Of a DNA stretch of 64,000 bases, positions 1 to 7,503 are shown one piece after another. The position numbers and the translations under genes were made by a program. This stretch comes from VAZQ01 sp036557665 (GTDB taxonomy: Bacteria; Pseudomonadota; Alphaproteobacteria; Rhizobiales; Xanthobacteraceae). The stretch lies in assembly GCA_036557665.1 (NCBI GenBank), contig DATBHG010000009.1:1-64000 (forward strand), written 5' to 3'. Position 1 is the first letter of the stretch. Each line of letters starts with the position of its first letter. The notes below the pieces were generated by a model. It was not told the DNA's origin. It worked only from the letters and a program-made list of their open reading frames with translations, and ran no database searches.

Positions 1-386
1 CCAAGCGTTGAAAACGCCGCGTCGTACAGGTTTGCCGCCATGGCGACGCCGAGCACCATCCAGACGGCGTAGTAAGCGATCGGGTGCGCGGCGGAGACAA
101 TCATGAACAGACCGAGCGCACCTGTCAGCGAGCCGATCGCCATCACCACATGGCCCCCGAAGCGGTCGATCGATCGGCCGACATAGGGAGCCACCAGCCC
201 GGCGACGAGCAGCCCGATTGAAAATCCGCCCATCGCGAAAGATATCGACCAGCCGCGCTCGGCTGCGATCAGCGGAACGATCAGCACCGGCGTGTAGAAA
301 ATCGTGCCCCACGTCAGAATTTGCGTGATGCCGAGCACCGGCACCGCACGCCAGGGTCCGTCGATGAATTCACGTGGAGCGATCAT
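1..386 (-). CDS. MFS transporter, N-terminal part (cut by window edge)
   Basis: About 128 residues of a membrane protein whose remainder lies left of the window. Translation shows at least four hydrophobic helices. A typical major-facilitator loop follows the second helix, with the motif GRSIDRFGGH at about residues 69-78, matching the family pattern G-x3-D-[RK]-x-G-[RK]. The start ATG gives MIAPREFIDGPWRAVPVLG, and the first helix begins right after. The family moves small solutes by proton-coupled uniport, symport or antiport in the inner membrane. The substrate cannot be told from this fragment. Confidence 0.8.
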   Translation of the reverse strand, partial: MIAPREFIDGPWRAVPVLGITQILTWGTIFYTPVLIVPLIAAERGWSISFAMGGFSIGLLVAGLVAPYVGRSIDRFGGHVVMAIGSLTGALGLFMIVSAAHPIAYYAVWMVLGVAMAANLYDAAFSTL

Positions 387-453
387 GGGAGGCGCGCCAA
401 AGCCATGCGCAACTTTGCCACGCCGCTAGTGTGAACGGTAACGAATCTGGATT

Positions 454-1014
454 TTACCGCGCGGGTGGCGGTGGCGCCGCTTTTGGCCTGGCGGACGTTT
501 TCGGCTTGGCCGCCGGTCTTCCTTCGGCGCCACAACGGACATAAACCATTGTGCCGTAACGGCCCTGCACTTCGGAATCCATCCAACGCAAGATCAAAAC
601 GCGTCCATTAAATGAGACAACTTCGCGGTCTTGCGCACCGCCCGGAGGATCTTCGGCGGGTCCGATAAAAGTCCTGCCGCCCTCTCCACCTTTTAGGGCA
701 AGCTCGGTCGGCGTCGCCTGGTCGGCAAGGTGCATCATGACCCCGCCTGTCGGGCCCAGGGTGATGACGTAGGGTTGACTACAGCCCCGCGCGGCGGCCG
801 CCTCAGTGCGCGCGCGGTCTTCGTCCTTGTGATAGGCGGCAAGTCCCCATCGACCGACAATGTCCCTCGGCGGGAAGGCCGGCGGCAGTGTCGGCCCGAC
901 GGCCGGAGCGGCCGGTGTCTCCGGCGAAGGCCCGGTGGCACAGCCGAATAGCCCGAAGGCTAACAAAACAAGTGCTGCGACGCGCGAGAACGCCAGGAGG
1001 GCGGGCTGATGCAT
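454..1014 (-). CDS. Putative lipoprotein of unknown function
   Basis: 186 residues. The N-terminus is a lipoprotein signal: a hydrophobic stretch at residues 12-24 followed by the lipobox LFGC, so Cys25 should be lipidated. A proline- and alanine-rich linker follows, then a globular part starting near DIVGRWGLAAYHKDED (about residue 51), and a basic, proline-rich tail. The GRWGLAAY opening resembles small periplasmic domains in Hyphomicrobiales lipoproteins, but I do not recognise a named family. It probably sits at the outer or inner membrane facing the periplasm. It is separated from the MFS gene by a short gap and may be co-transcribed with it. Confidence 0.65.
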   Translation of the reverse strand: MHQPALLAFSRVAALVLLAFGLFGCATGPSPETPAAPAVGPTLPPAFPPRDIVGRWGLAAYHKDEDRARTEAAAARGCSQPYVITLGPTGGVMMHLADQATPTELALKGGEGGRTFIGPAEDPPGGAQDREVVSFNGRVLILRWMDSEVQGRYGTMVYVRCGAEGRPAAKPKTSARPKAAPPPPAR

Positions 1015-1113
1015 TCGGTTCCCCAGAGACAGATCTCAACTTTGGAGGTCCTTAGCGGCCAGCGCAAGCAGCTTTCGCAACTCATCATTCACGCCCTCGC
1101 CGATCCGCTCAGC

Positions 1114-1142
1114 TTGACACCTCGCCACGAAGGCAATATTTC
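1114..1142 (+). promoter_or_regulatory. Sigma-70-type promoter of groESL
   Basis: TTGACA at 1114-1119 and TATTTC at 1137-1142 with a 17-bp spacer. The predicted transcription start falls just before or in the CIRCE element that follows, the usual arrangement for HrcA repression. Seen by eye, not measured. Confidence 0.7.
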
Positions 1143-1153
1143 CCATGCAGCGT

Positions 1154-1180
1154 TTGGCACTCCTGGATTGTGAGTGCTAA
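1154..1180. promoter_or_regulatory. CIRCE operator (HrcA binding site)
   Basis: The inverted repeat TTGGCACTC, 9 nt, GAGTGCTAA differs at one base from the consensus TTAGCACTC-N9-GAGTGCTAA. It sits between the promoter and groES, so HrcA should repress the operon and heat shock release it. Confidence 0.95.
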
Positions 1181-1240
1181 ACTACTGATATGCCGACACT
1201 TTCTGTTTATGAGACGCGCATTAGCGCCAAGAGGAAGCCC

Positions 1241-1537
1241 ATGGCCAAAACCAAGTTTCGTCCACTTCACGATCGCGTCGTCGTGCGCCGGATCGACGCC
1301 GAAGAGAAAACCAAAGGCGGAATCATCATTCCGGACACCGCCAAGGAGAAGCCGCAGGAAGGTGAGATCATTGCCGTCGGCCCCGGCGGCCGCGACGAGA
1401 ACGGCAAGCTCATTCCCATCGATGTGAAACCGGGCAACCGCGTGCTGTTCGGCAAGTGGTCTGGCACCGAGGTCAAGCTCGACGGCGAGGAACTCCTCAT
1501 CATGAAGGAGTCCGACATCATGGGCGTGATCGCCTGA
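1241..1537 (+). CDS. groES: Co-chaperonin GroES (Hsp10)
   Basis: 98 residues, the usual length. GroES forms the heptameric lid of the GroEL cage in the cytoplasm. The family signature is clear: FRPLHDRVVVRR near the N-terminus, the mobile loop with KTKGGIIIPD at about residues 23-32, and the C-terminal strand MKESDIMGVIA. The frame is open from an ATG at 1190, but the start at 1241 gives the normal N-terminus MAKTKFRPLH and has an AGAGGAAG ribosome site just upstream. It is the first gene of a two-gene operon with groEL, 33 bp downstream, under CIRCE control. Confidence 0.97.
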   Translation: MAKTKFRPLHDRVVVRRIDAEEKTKGGIIIPDTAKEKPQEGEIIAVGPGGRDENGKLIPIDVKPGNRVLFGKWSGTEVKLDGEELLIMKESDIMGVIA

Positions 1538-1570
1538 CACCGTACACTTTTGTTCAAGGAGTAGTTTGAA

Positions 1571-3211
1571 ATGGCTGCCAAGGACGTCAAATTTTCCGGC
1601 GATGCCCGCGAACGGATGCTGCGCGGCGTCGATATTCTCGCCAACGCCGTCAAGGTCACGCTTGGGCCGAAGGGCCGCAACGTCGTTCTCGACAAATCGT
1701 TCGGCGCACCCCGTATCACCAAGGATGGCGTAACCGTCGCCAAGGAAATCGAGCTCGACGACAAGTTCGAGAATATGGGCGCACAGATGGTGCGCGAAGT
1801 GGCCCAGAAAACCAACGATCTCGCCGGCGACGGCACCACCACCGCGACCGTGCTGGCACAGGCGATCGTCAAGGAAGGTGCCAAGGCCGTTGCCGCCGGG
1901 ATGAACCCGATGGACCTCAAGCGCGGGATCGACATGGCGGTCTCGGCGGTGGTGAAGGACATCGAGCGGCGCGCGAAGAAGGTCGGCTCCTCTTCGGAGG
2001 TCGCCCAGGTCGGCACGCTGGCCGCCAACGGTGACAGCAAGGTCGGCAAGATGATTGCCGAGGCGATGCAGAAGGTCGGCAATGAAGGAGTGATCACCGT
2101 CGAGGAGGCCAAGGCGCTCGATACCGAGGTCGAGATCGTCGAGGGCATGCAGTTCGATCGCGGCTATCTCTCGCCGTATTTCATTACCAATGCCGAGAAG
2201 ATGGTGGCCGAGCTGGAGGATGCCTTCGTTCTGCTGCACGAGAAGAAGCTCTCCGGGCTGCAAGCGATGCTGCCTGTGCTCGAGGCCATCGTGCAGGCGG
2301 GCAAGCCCCTGCTCATCGTGGCCGAGGACGTGGAAGGCGAGGCGCTGGCCACGCTGGTGGTCAACAAGCTGCGCGGCGGCCTCAAGGTCGCAGCGGTGAA
2401 GGCGCCAGGCTTCGGCGACCGGCGCAAGGCAATGCTGGAGGACATTGCGATTCTCACCGGCGGCCAGCTGATCTCCGAGGATCTCGGCATCAAGCTCGAG
2501 AACGTAACCACCTCGATGCTGGGCCGCGCCAAGCGGGTCATCATCGAGAAAGAGAAGACCACGATCGTCGATGGCGCCGGCAAGAAGAAGGACATCGAGG
2601 CCCGTGTCGGCCAGATCAAGCAGCAGATCGAGGAGACCACCTCCGACTATGACCGCGAGAAGCTGCAGGAGCGCCTTGCCAAGCTTGCAGGCGGAGTGGC
2701 GGTGATCCGCGTCGGCGGTGCAACCGAGGTCGAGGTCAAGGAGAAGAAGGACCGCGTCGAGGATGCCCTCAACGCCACCCGTGCGGCGGTCGAGGAAGGC
2801 ATCGTGCCGGGCGGTGGCGTGGCGCTGCTGCGTGCCAAGCGCGCCGTCGGCAAGATCACGAATGCCAATGCCGACGTGCAGGCCGGCATCAACATCGTGC
2901 TCAAGGCGGTCGAGGCGCCGGCGCGTCAGATCGCCGAGAACTCCGGAATGGAAGGCTCGGTGGTCATCGGCAAGATCCTCGAAAACAAGTCCGAGACCTT
3001 CGGCTTTGATGCCCAGACCGAAAACTACGTCGATCTGGTCGACAAGGGCATCATCGACCCCGCCAAGGTGGTGCGCGCGGCGCTCCAGGATGCGGCTTCG
3101 GTCGCCGGCCTGCTCGTGACCACCGAGGCGATGGTTGCCGAGCTGCCGAAGAAGCCTGCAGCCACCCCGCCCATGCCCGGCGGCGGCGGGATGGGCGGGA
3201 TGGATTACTGA
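1571..3211 (+). CDS. groEL: Chaperonin GroEL (Hsp60)
   Basis: 546 residues, full length. GroEL is the tetradecameric ATP-driven folding cage. Visible landmarks are the nucleotide loop GDGTTTATVL with the catalytic Asp87, the chaperonin signature AALQDAASVAGLL in the C-terminal third, and a GGM-rich tail ending GGGMGGMDY. A ribosome site AAGGAG lies about 7 nt before the ATG. The gene follows groES and is followed by a strong intrinsic terminator. Hyphomicrobiales often carry several groESL copies; the CIRCE site marks this one as a heat-inducible copy. Confidence 0.98.
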   Translation: MAAKDVKFSGDARERMLRGVDILANAVKVTLGPKGRNVVLDKSFGAPRITKDGVTVAKEIELDDKFENMGAQMVREVAQKTNDLAGDGTTTATVLAQAIVKEGAKAVAAGMNPMDLKRGIDMAVSAVVKDIERRAKKVGSSSEVAQVGTLAANGDSKVGKMIAEAMQKVGNEGVITVEEAKALDTEVEIVEGMQFDRGYLSPYFITNAEKMVAELEDAFVLLHEKKLSGLQAMLPVLEAIVQAGKPLLIVAEDVEGEALATLVVNKLRGGLKVAAVKAPGFGDRRKAMLEDIAILTGGQLISEDLGIKLENVTTSMLGRAKRVIIEKEKTTIVDGAGKKKDIEARVGQIKQQIEETTSDYDREKLQERLAKLAGGVAVIRVGGATEVEVKEKKDRVEDALNATRAAVEEGIVPGGGVALLRAKRAVGKITNANADVQAGINIVLKAVEAPARQIAENSGMEGSVVIGKILENKSETFGFDAQTENYVDLVDKGIIDPAKVVRAALQDAASVAGLLVTTEAMVAELPKKPAATPPMPGGGGMGGMDY

Positions 3212-3249
3212 TCCGGTCCGGCAACCGTTCGGCCAACAACAAGAACCAG

Positions 3250-3278
3250 GGAGCGCGGCGCGGCCGCGCTCCTTTTTT
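3250..3278 (+). terminator. Intrinsic terminator of groESL
   Basis: A 9-bp perfect GC stem GGAGCGCGG / CCGCGCTCC with a 5-nt loop, followed by six T residues, 38 bp after the groEL stop codon. Confidence 0.93.
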
Positions 3279-3407
3279 GCGGGCGGCTGCGGAGAGATCG
3301 CGGACTGTCGGGCCGGGTTCAAACCGTCGCCGCAGCCGGACCGCACTCAGGCCGCGGCCGCCGGCAGATTTCACGTGCTGTGAGCCCAGCGGTTGTCATG
3401 TGTGGCT

Positions 3408-3599
3408 CTATTCCAGCGCCTCGACGATGCGCAGGTCGCGCACGGCCGCATTGTCCAGCGCCTTGAGCGCTTCCTGGTAAGCCGGGCTGTCGTGGGCTGC
3501 GACCGCCTGGGCGACGCTCGGGAATTCGGAAATGACAATGCGCTCCCGCAGGCCCGCTTCGTACGAATATGAAGGAGCACAACGCGCTGCCGAACGACC
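3408..3599 (-). pseudogene. Remnant of a DUF1330-family gene (C-terminal half)
   Basis: An open frame of 63 codons with no plausible start, bounded upstream by an in-frame TGA. Its translation contains ERIVISEFPSVAQAVAAHDS, then SPAYQEALKALDNAAVRDLR, and ends with RIVEALE. This matches the C-terminal half of DUF1330 proteins (ferredoxin-like fold, about 95 residues), where an IEFPS strand precedes the SPEYQ helix. The N-terminal half is missing, so I call it a decayed fragment. It lies between the groESL terminator and the end of an ABC permease gene. Confidence 0.6.
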
Positions 3600-3664
3600 T
3601 CAGAGAGCGCCTGGCACGGCATTTTTTGGCCAAACGAGCCTGAAGACGGCCGCTTGCCCGCGCT

Positions 3665-4525
3665 TCACCTTCCTCCGCCATTCTGCGTGTGCTGGGGCCG
3701 CCAGCCGCTCAGGCGCTTCTCGATCATCTGCACCAGAGAGGTCATCGCCAGAGAGAGCGCCGCAAACACCACCACGCCGGCAAAAACGATGTCCACGTGA
3801 TAGCTGCTCGCCGCGCGCACCATCATCACCCCGAGGCCTTCCTGCGAGCCGAAGAACTCCGCGACCACGACGCCCAGCACCGCGCGCCCGATGGCAAGCC
3901 GCAACCCCGCAACGATGTAGGGCAGCGCATTCGGCACCATCACCAGGCGCGCGATGTCCCATTCGCGCGCGCCGAACGCGCGGACCACGTTGATGAGGAC
4001 CTTGTCCGCGTTGCGCACGCCTTCATAGGTGTTGATCAGAATCGGAAACAGCGCGCCGATGAATACGATCAGCACCTTCGACCACAGCCCCAGCCCAAAC
4101 CACAGCAGAAACAGCGGCAGGAATACCAGGCGCGGGGTGGCATTCAGGGCGGTGACAAAAGGATCGAACAGAGCATCGAGCGTCGGCGAGCGCCCCAGCA
4201 GAATGCCGAGCGGCAGTCCGGCGGCAATCGCCATGCCGAGGCCGAGCGCAAAGGCGGTCGCGCTCGCCCGCAGCGGCTGCCAGAGCTCGCCGGTCGCGAT
4301 CATGTCCCACAGCGTGGCTGCGATCCGGCTGGGCGTCGTGAGAAAGAGCTCCATGCCGGGGGCGAGCGTGACGAGGTGAGGCACGAGCTCCCAGAGGAGC
4401 AATCCGAGGGCGATGGTGCCGCCGCCGAGAAGCGACGGCTCCAGGGTCTGCCATGCGCGCCCGGCGGCTGCGCGGCTTTCCAGCGGCACGGCGGGCTCCG
4501 CCACGATCGCGTCCGTCTTGCGCAT
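3665..4525 (-). CDS. ABC transporter permease (SsuC/TauC type), second copy
   Basis: 286 residues with a hydrophobic N-terminal helix and about six membrane segments. It belongs to the BPD_transp_1 permeases of nitrate/sulfonate/taurine importers. The cytoplasmic coupling loop is seen as INVVRAFGAREWDIARLVM followed by PNALPYIVAGLRLAIGRA (about residues 180-217), matching the EAA motif with its conserved Gly. Last gene of a leftward operon with the other permease, an ATPase and a beta-propeller protein; only 4 bp separate it from the upstream permease. With that gene it would form a heterodimeric inner-membrane channel. Substrate unknown. Confidence 0.9.
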   Translation of the reverse strand: MRKTDAIVAEPAVPLESRAAAGRAWQTLEPSLLGGGTIALGLLLWELVPHLVTLAPGMELFLTTPSRIAATLWDMIATGELWQPLRASATAFALGLGMAIAAGLPLGILLGRSPTLDALFDPFVTALNATPRLVFLPLFLLWFGLGLWSKVLIVFIGALFPILINTYEGVRNADKVLINVVRAFGAREWDIARLVMVPNALPYIVAGLRLAIGRAVLGVVVAEFFGSQEGLGVMMVRAASSYHVDIVFAGVVVFAALSLAMTSLVQMIEKRLSGWRPQHTQNGGGR

Positions 4526-4529
4526 CTCT

Positions 4530-5432
4530 CTACTGCCCTGCCCGCCAGGGAAATGCCGTGCGTTCCGCCCAGCGCAGCCCTTCCGTGAATACGAGGGCGA
4601 TGAGCATGATGATCAGGATGCAGGCGAACATCCGGTCGAGCGCGAACAGATCGCCGAAGCGCGCAATAGCATAGCCGATGCCTTCCGAGGCGGCGAAGAA
4701 CTCGGCGACGAGCACTCCGATGAGCGCCCGCCCGATGGCGATCCGCGCCCCGGCGATGATGTACGGCAGCACGCCGGGAATAATGACTTTGAGATAGAGG
4801 TCCTTCTCCGAGCCGCCGAGCGAGCGCACAACATTGATCAGCAACGGGTCGACCGCGCGTACGCCGGCTGCAGCGTTGAAGATGAAGGGAAATACCGAAA
4901 GCAGAAAGATGAGAATGGCCTTGCCTGCGACACCGACCCCGAACAGCACGACCACGAGCGGCGCCAGCGCGACCAGGGGGCTCGCATAGAACAGCGTCAT
5001 CAGCGGATCGAGGGCATGGGCAACGCGCGCGCGCCAGCCCATCAGCACGCCGAGCGCGACACCGACCAGCACGGCTGCGACGAAGCCATAGAGAAACGGC
5101 ACAGCACTCACCGACAGATCGTGTGCCAGATCGCCGCTGCTGATGAGGTCGATGAGACCCACGGCAATGAGGCTGGGTTTGCTGATGAACAGCGTATTCA
5201 ACGGCACTAGCAGGAAGATCGCCTCCCACGTCGCGAAGAAGAGCGCGACGGAAAATAGGCCCAGCAGCAGTTTCCGGTGCCGCGCCGCGAAGCCAGGGGC
5301 AAGCGCGAGATCACCCGTATCGGTGCCGGTAGATGCCGTAGCCGTCGGCGCGGCGGGCTCACCTCCCCACCCCTCCCCCGCAAGAGGGAAGGGAGCAGGC
5401 CGAGCTTCCTGCGTCCTCTGATGCTCGTTCAC
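4530..5432 (-). CDS. ABC transporter permease (SsuC/TauC type), first copy
   Basis: 300 residues starting at a GTG. The EAA-type loop INVVRSLGGSEKDLYLKVI followed by PGVLPYIIAGARIAIGRA (about residues 187-224) identifies the nitrate/sulfonate/taurine permease family. Normal homology begins near residue 40. The preceding leader contains FPLAGEGWGG, which is the translation of a dispersed repeat also present near 61.75 kb, so the N-terminus seems to have been extended by a repeat, or the real start lies further in. It pairs with the downstream permease and the ATPase next to it, 10 bp away. Confidence 0.88.
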   Translation of the reverse strand: MNEHQRTQEARPAPFPLAGEGWGGEPAAPTATASTGTDTGDLALAPGFAARHRKLLLGLFSVALFFATWEAIFLLVPLNTLFISKPSLIAVGLIDLISSGDLAHDLSVSAVPFLYGFVAAVLVGVALGVLMGWRARVAHALDPLMTLFYASPLVALAPLVVVLFGVGVAGKAILIFLLSVFPFIFNAAAGVRAVDPLLINVVRSLGGSEKDLYLKVIIPGVLPYIIAGARIAIGRALIGVLVAEFFAASEGIGYAIARFGDLFALDRMFACILIIMLIALVFTEGLRWAERTAFPWRAGQ

Positions 5433-5442
5433 GCTATCGTGC

Positions 5443-6150
5443 CTATACCGAGATCTCGTCTTTCAAGGTCTGCCAGATCGCAAGCTTGAGGTCGTTGAAT
5501 TGCGGCGTCACCCGCATTTCATAGTCGCGCGGACGCGGCAGTGGAATATCGAACACCTTCTTGGCCTGGCCCGGCCTTTTCGTCATCACCATCACCCGAT
5601 CGGAGAGATACACCGCCTCCTCGATCTGATGGGTGACGAACAGGACGGTCTTGCGCGCCTGCTGCCAGATCTGCAGCAGCTCCACCTGCATCAGGTCGCG
5701 GGTCTGCGCGTCGAGCGCCGCGAAAGGCTCGTCCATCAGCAGCACCTGCGGGTCAGTCGCGAGCGCGCGTGCGAGGCCGACACGCTGTTTCATGCCGCCC
5801 GAGAGCTCGTGCGGGTAATGCGCCTCGAAGCCGGCGAGACCCACCATCTCGACGAAGCGCCGGCAAGTCTCGCGCCGCCGCTCGGGCGGCTGGCCCTTGA
5901 GCTCGAGCCCGAGCTCGACATTGCCCTGCACCGTGCGCCAGGGGAGGAGCCCGAACTCCTGGAAGACCATGGCGCGGTCGGTGCCGGGGCCGGAGATGCG
6001 GCTTCCGTTCATGGTGAGGTCGCCGGAGTCCGCGCGCAGCAAGCCGAGAAGGACGTTGAGAAACGTGCTCTTGCCGCAACCGGAAGGTCCGACGATTGAG
6101 AGGAACTCTCCGTGCCGGACATCGATCTCAAAGCGCTGCAGGGCGCGCAC
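5443..6150 (-). CDS. ABC transporter ATP-binding protein (SsuB/TauB type)
   Basis: 235 residues from the GTG start given here. It energises the neighbouring permeases. Walker A GPSGCGKST, Q-loop VFQEFGLLPW, signature LSGGMKQR, Walker B VLLMDEPFA and the switch His in VTHQIEEAV are all intact. The N-terminus is uncertain: family members start about 20 residues earlier, and the upstream frame continues with NTYIQARNLNLTFRPP, which looks like the missing first strand. No ATG, GTG or TTG is available there. An ATT at 6213-6211 overlapping the stop of the preceding gene is the only near-start, so initiation at ATT by coupling is possible. Confidence 0.92.
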   Translation of the reverse strand: MRALQRFEIDVRHGEFLSIVGPSGCGKSTFLNVLLGLLRADSGDLTMNGSRISGPGTDRAMVFQEFGLLPWRTVQGNVELGLELKGQPPERRRETCRRFVEMVGLAGFEAHYPHELSGGMKQRVGLARALATDPQVLLMDEPFAALDAQTRDLMQVELLQIWQQARKTVLFVTHQIEEAVYLSDRVMVMTKRPGQAKKVFDIPLPRPRDYEMRVTPQFNDLKLAIWQTLKDEISV

Positions 6151-6208
6151 CGGCGCGCGATTCGGCGGCCGGAAGGTCAGATTGAGATTGCGCGCCTGAA
6201 TGTAGGTG

Positions 6209-7261
6209 TTAATTGAGCACCAGCGTGTTGATGCGCTTGGGCACTTCGCCCACGGGAATGACGGCCTTGACCTTCATCCCCTTGGTGTCGATGGCGGTGA
6301 CCGAGCGCAGAGCCGCGTTCGAGATGTAGATCGTGCCGCCGTCGGGTGTGAACGTTACCCAGTTCGGCACCGCTGCGATCGGGCCGTGGCCCGCCAGCTC
6401 GAGGGTCGGCAGCGCGACCTCTCCGACCAGCTTCAGGTCGGCAAGCGAATAGACGAATACCGCATTGTTCGGAATGCTGGTGACCCACAGCGTCTTGTTG
6501 TCGGGCGCAACACCGAGCCCGTGCGACGGCGCGGTCGCGCGTCCCGCATCCGTTTCGAGGTCGGCCGCGGGCTGCGGCAGGGCGATGCGCGCCACTTCCT
6601 TGCGCGCCGCGAAATCCACCACGGCGAAGCCGTTGGTATTGGAGAGCTGGACAAACAAACGCCTCGTGGCGCCATCCGGGCCCGCCTCGATCGCCATCGG
6701 ACGCACGCCCTGATCGAACGGAAGCTCCCAGACAGGCACCTCGCGCTCGAGATCGATCACCGTCACGCGCTTTGCCGGGATCGAGCCGGCGATCAGGTAC
6801 TTGCCGTCAGGGGTGACATAGATGTTGTGCAGCCTCCCGTTCACCGGGATGCTCTTGGTGAGGGCGAGCGTCCGCGCGTCGATCACGTCCACGGCACCAG
6901 GATCGCGCGCGATGGCGACGAAGATGCGTCCGCCGTCCTTCGCTACCGCAATATTGTTGGGATGATTGCTCAGCGGCACCTTCTTGATCAAAGCGCCGCT
7001 TGCCCGGTCGAACGCGTCGAGCGTAGAATCGGCCTCGTTGCTGGCATAGACGCGCGTGCCGTCGGGCGAGGGTGCAATGCCGTGAGCAGCCTCGATGCCC
7101 TTGATCTCCTGCACCACCGTATTGGTTGCCGGATCGATGGCATGGATGCTGTCGCCGGCACTGTTGGTGACATAGACGAGCGCCGAGCCAGCCGACGCCG
7201 GCGCCGCGGCCAGGCTCAGCAGCAGCCAAAGATGCCGCAGGATGCCGTGGAACACACGCAT
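6209..7261 (-). CDS. Periplasmic YVTN-family beta-propeller protein
   Basis: 350 residues. A signal peptide (about residues 1-25, ending ASAGSA) precedes a seven-bladed-type propeller. The first blade has the family name motif YVTNSAGDSIHAIDPATN. Later blades repeat V-DG-I/V-V/A patterns such as SPDGTRVYASNEAD, AKDGGRIFVAI and TPDGKYLIAG. These proteins bind small ligands or proteins, or act with periplasmic redox enzymes. First gene of the operon with an ABC ATPase and two permeases, in the place where a substrate-binding protein is expected. Whether it serves that importer is inference. Confidence 0.85.
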   Translation of the reverse strand: MRVFHGILRHLWLLLSLAAAPASAGSALVYVTNSAGDSIHAIDPATNTVVQEIKGIEAAHGIAPSPDGTRVYASNEADSTLDAFDRASGALIKKVPLSNHPNNIAVAKDGGRIFVAIARDPGAVDVIDARTLALTKSIPVNGRLHNIYVTPDGKYLIAGSIPAKRVTVIDLEREVPVWELPFDQGVRPMAIEAGPDGATRRLFVQLSNTNGFAVVDFAARKEVARIALPQPAADLETDAGRATAPSHGLGVAPDNKTLWVTSIPNNAVFVYSLADLKLVGEVALPTLELAGHGPIAAVPNWVTFTPDGGTIYISNAALRSVTAIDTKGMKVKAVIPVGEVPKRINTLVLN

Positions 7262-7298
7262 TGCGATCTCCTGTGCGTGCTCGTTCGCAGGGGCGGGA

Positions 7299-7327
7299 CC
7301 CCAAAAAACGCAAGGCGTTTTTTGGGG
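7299..7327. repeat. 13-bp perfect palindrome with A/T-run arms
   Basis: CCCCAAAAAACGC, loop AAG, GCGTTTTTTGGGG, flanked by further pairing GGGA / TCCC with one unpaired base or so. It lies in the gap between two divergent genes, so it is not a terminator of either; a dispersed palindromic repeat or a regulatory structure is more likely. Confidence 0.6.
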
Positions 7328-7503
7328 TGTCCCGCATGCCTCGCCCCTGCAGCGTCACCAGTCAACGTAAACGCAAGCTCGGCCCGACATCAAGCCGGCG
7401 ACTGGAAGTTCACATTAAACGACTGATATAAGCTGGTGACCCCGCGCCCGTCTCGGACGGGCGTGGCGGTGCCTCGCCCTACCCCATCCCGAGGAGACAC
7501 AAG

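Noticed and set aside
1109..3346. A 745-codon open frame on the minus strand across groESL
   Set aside because: It is the antisense shadow of groES and groEL, which have full family matches; GC-rich codon use keeps the opposite strand open.
6807..7426. Frames reading through the palindrome near 7.3 kb on both strands
   Set aside because: They arise from extending shadows of the propeller gene into the repeat; no independent support.
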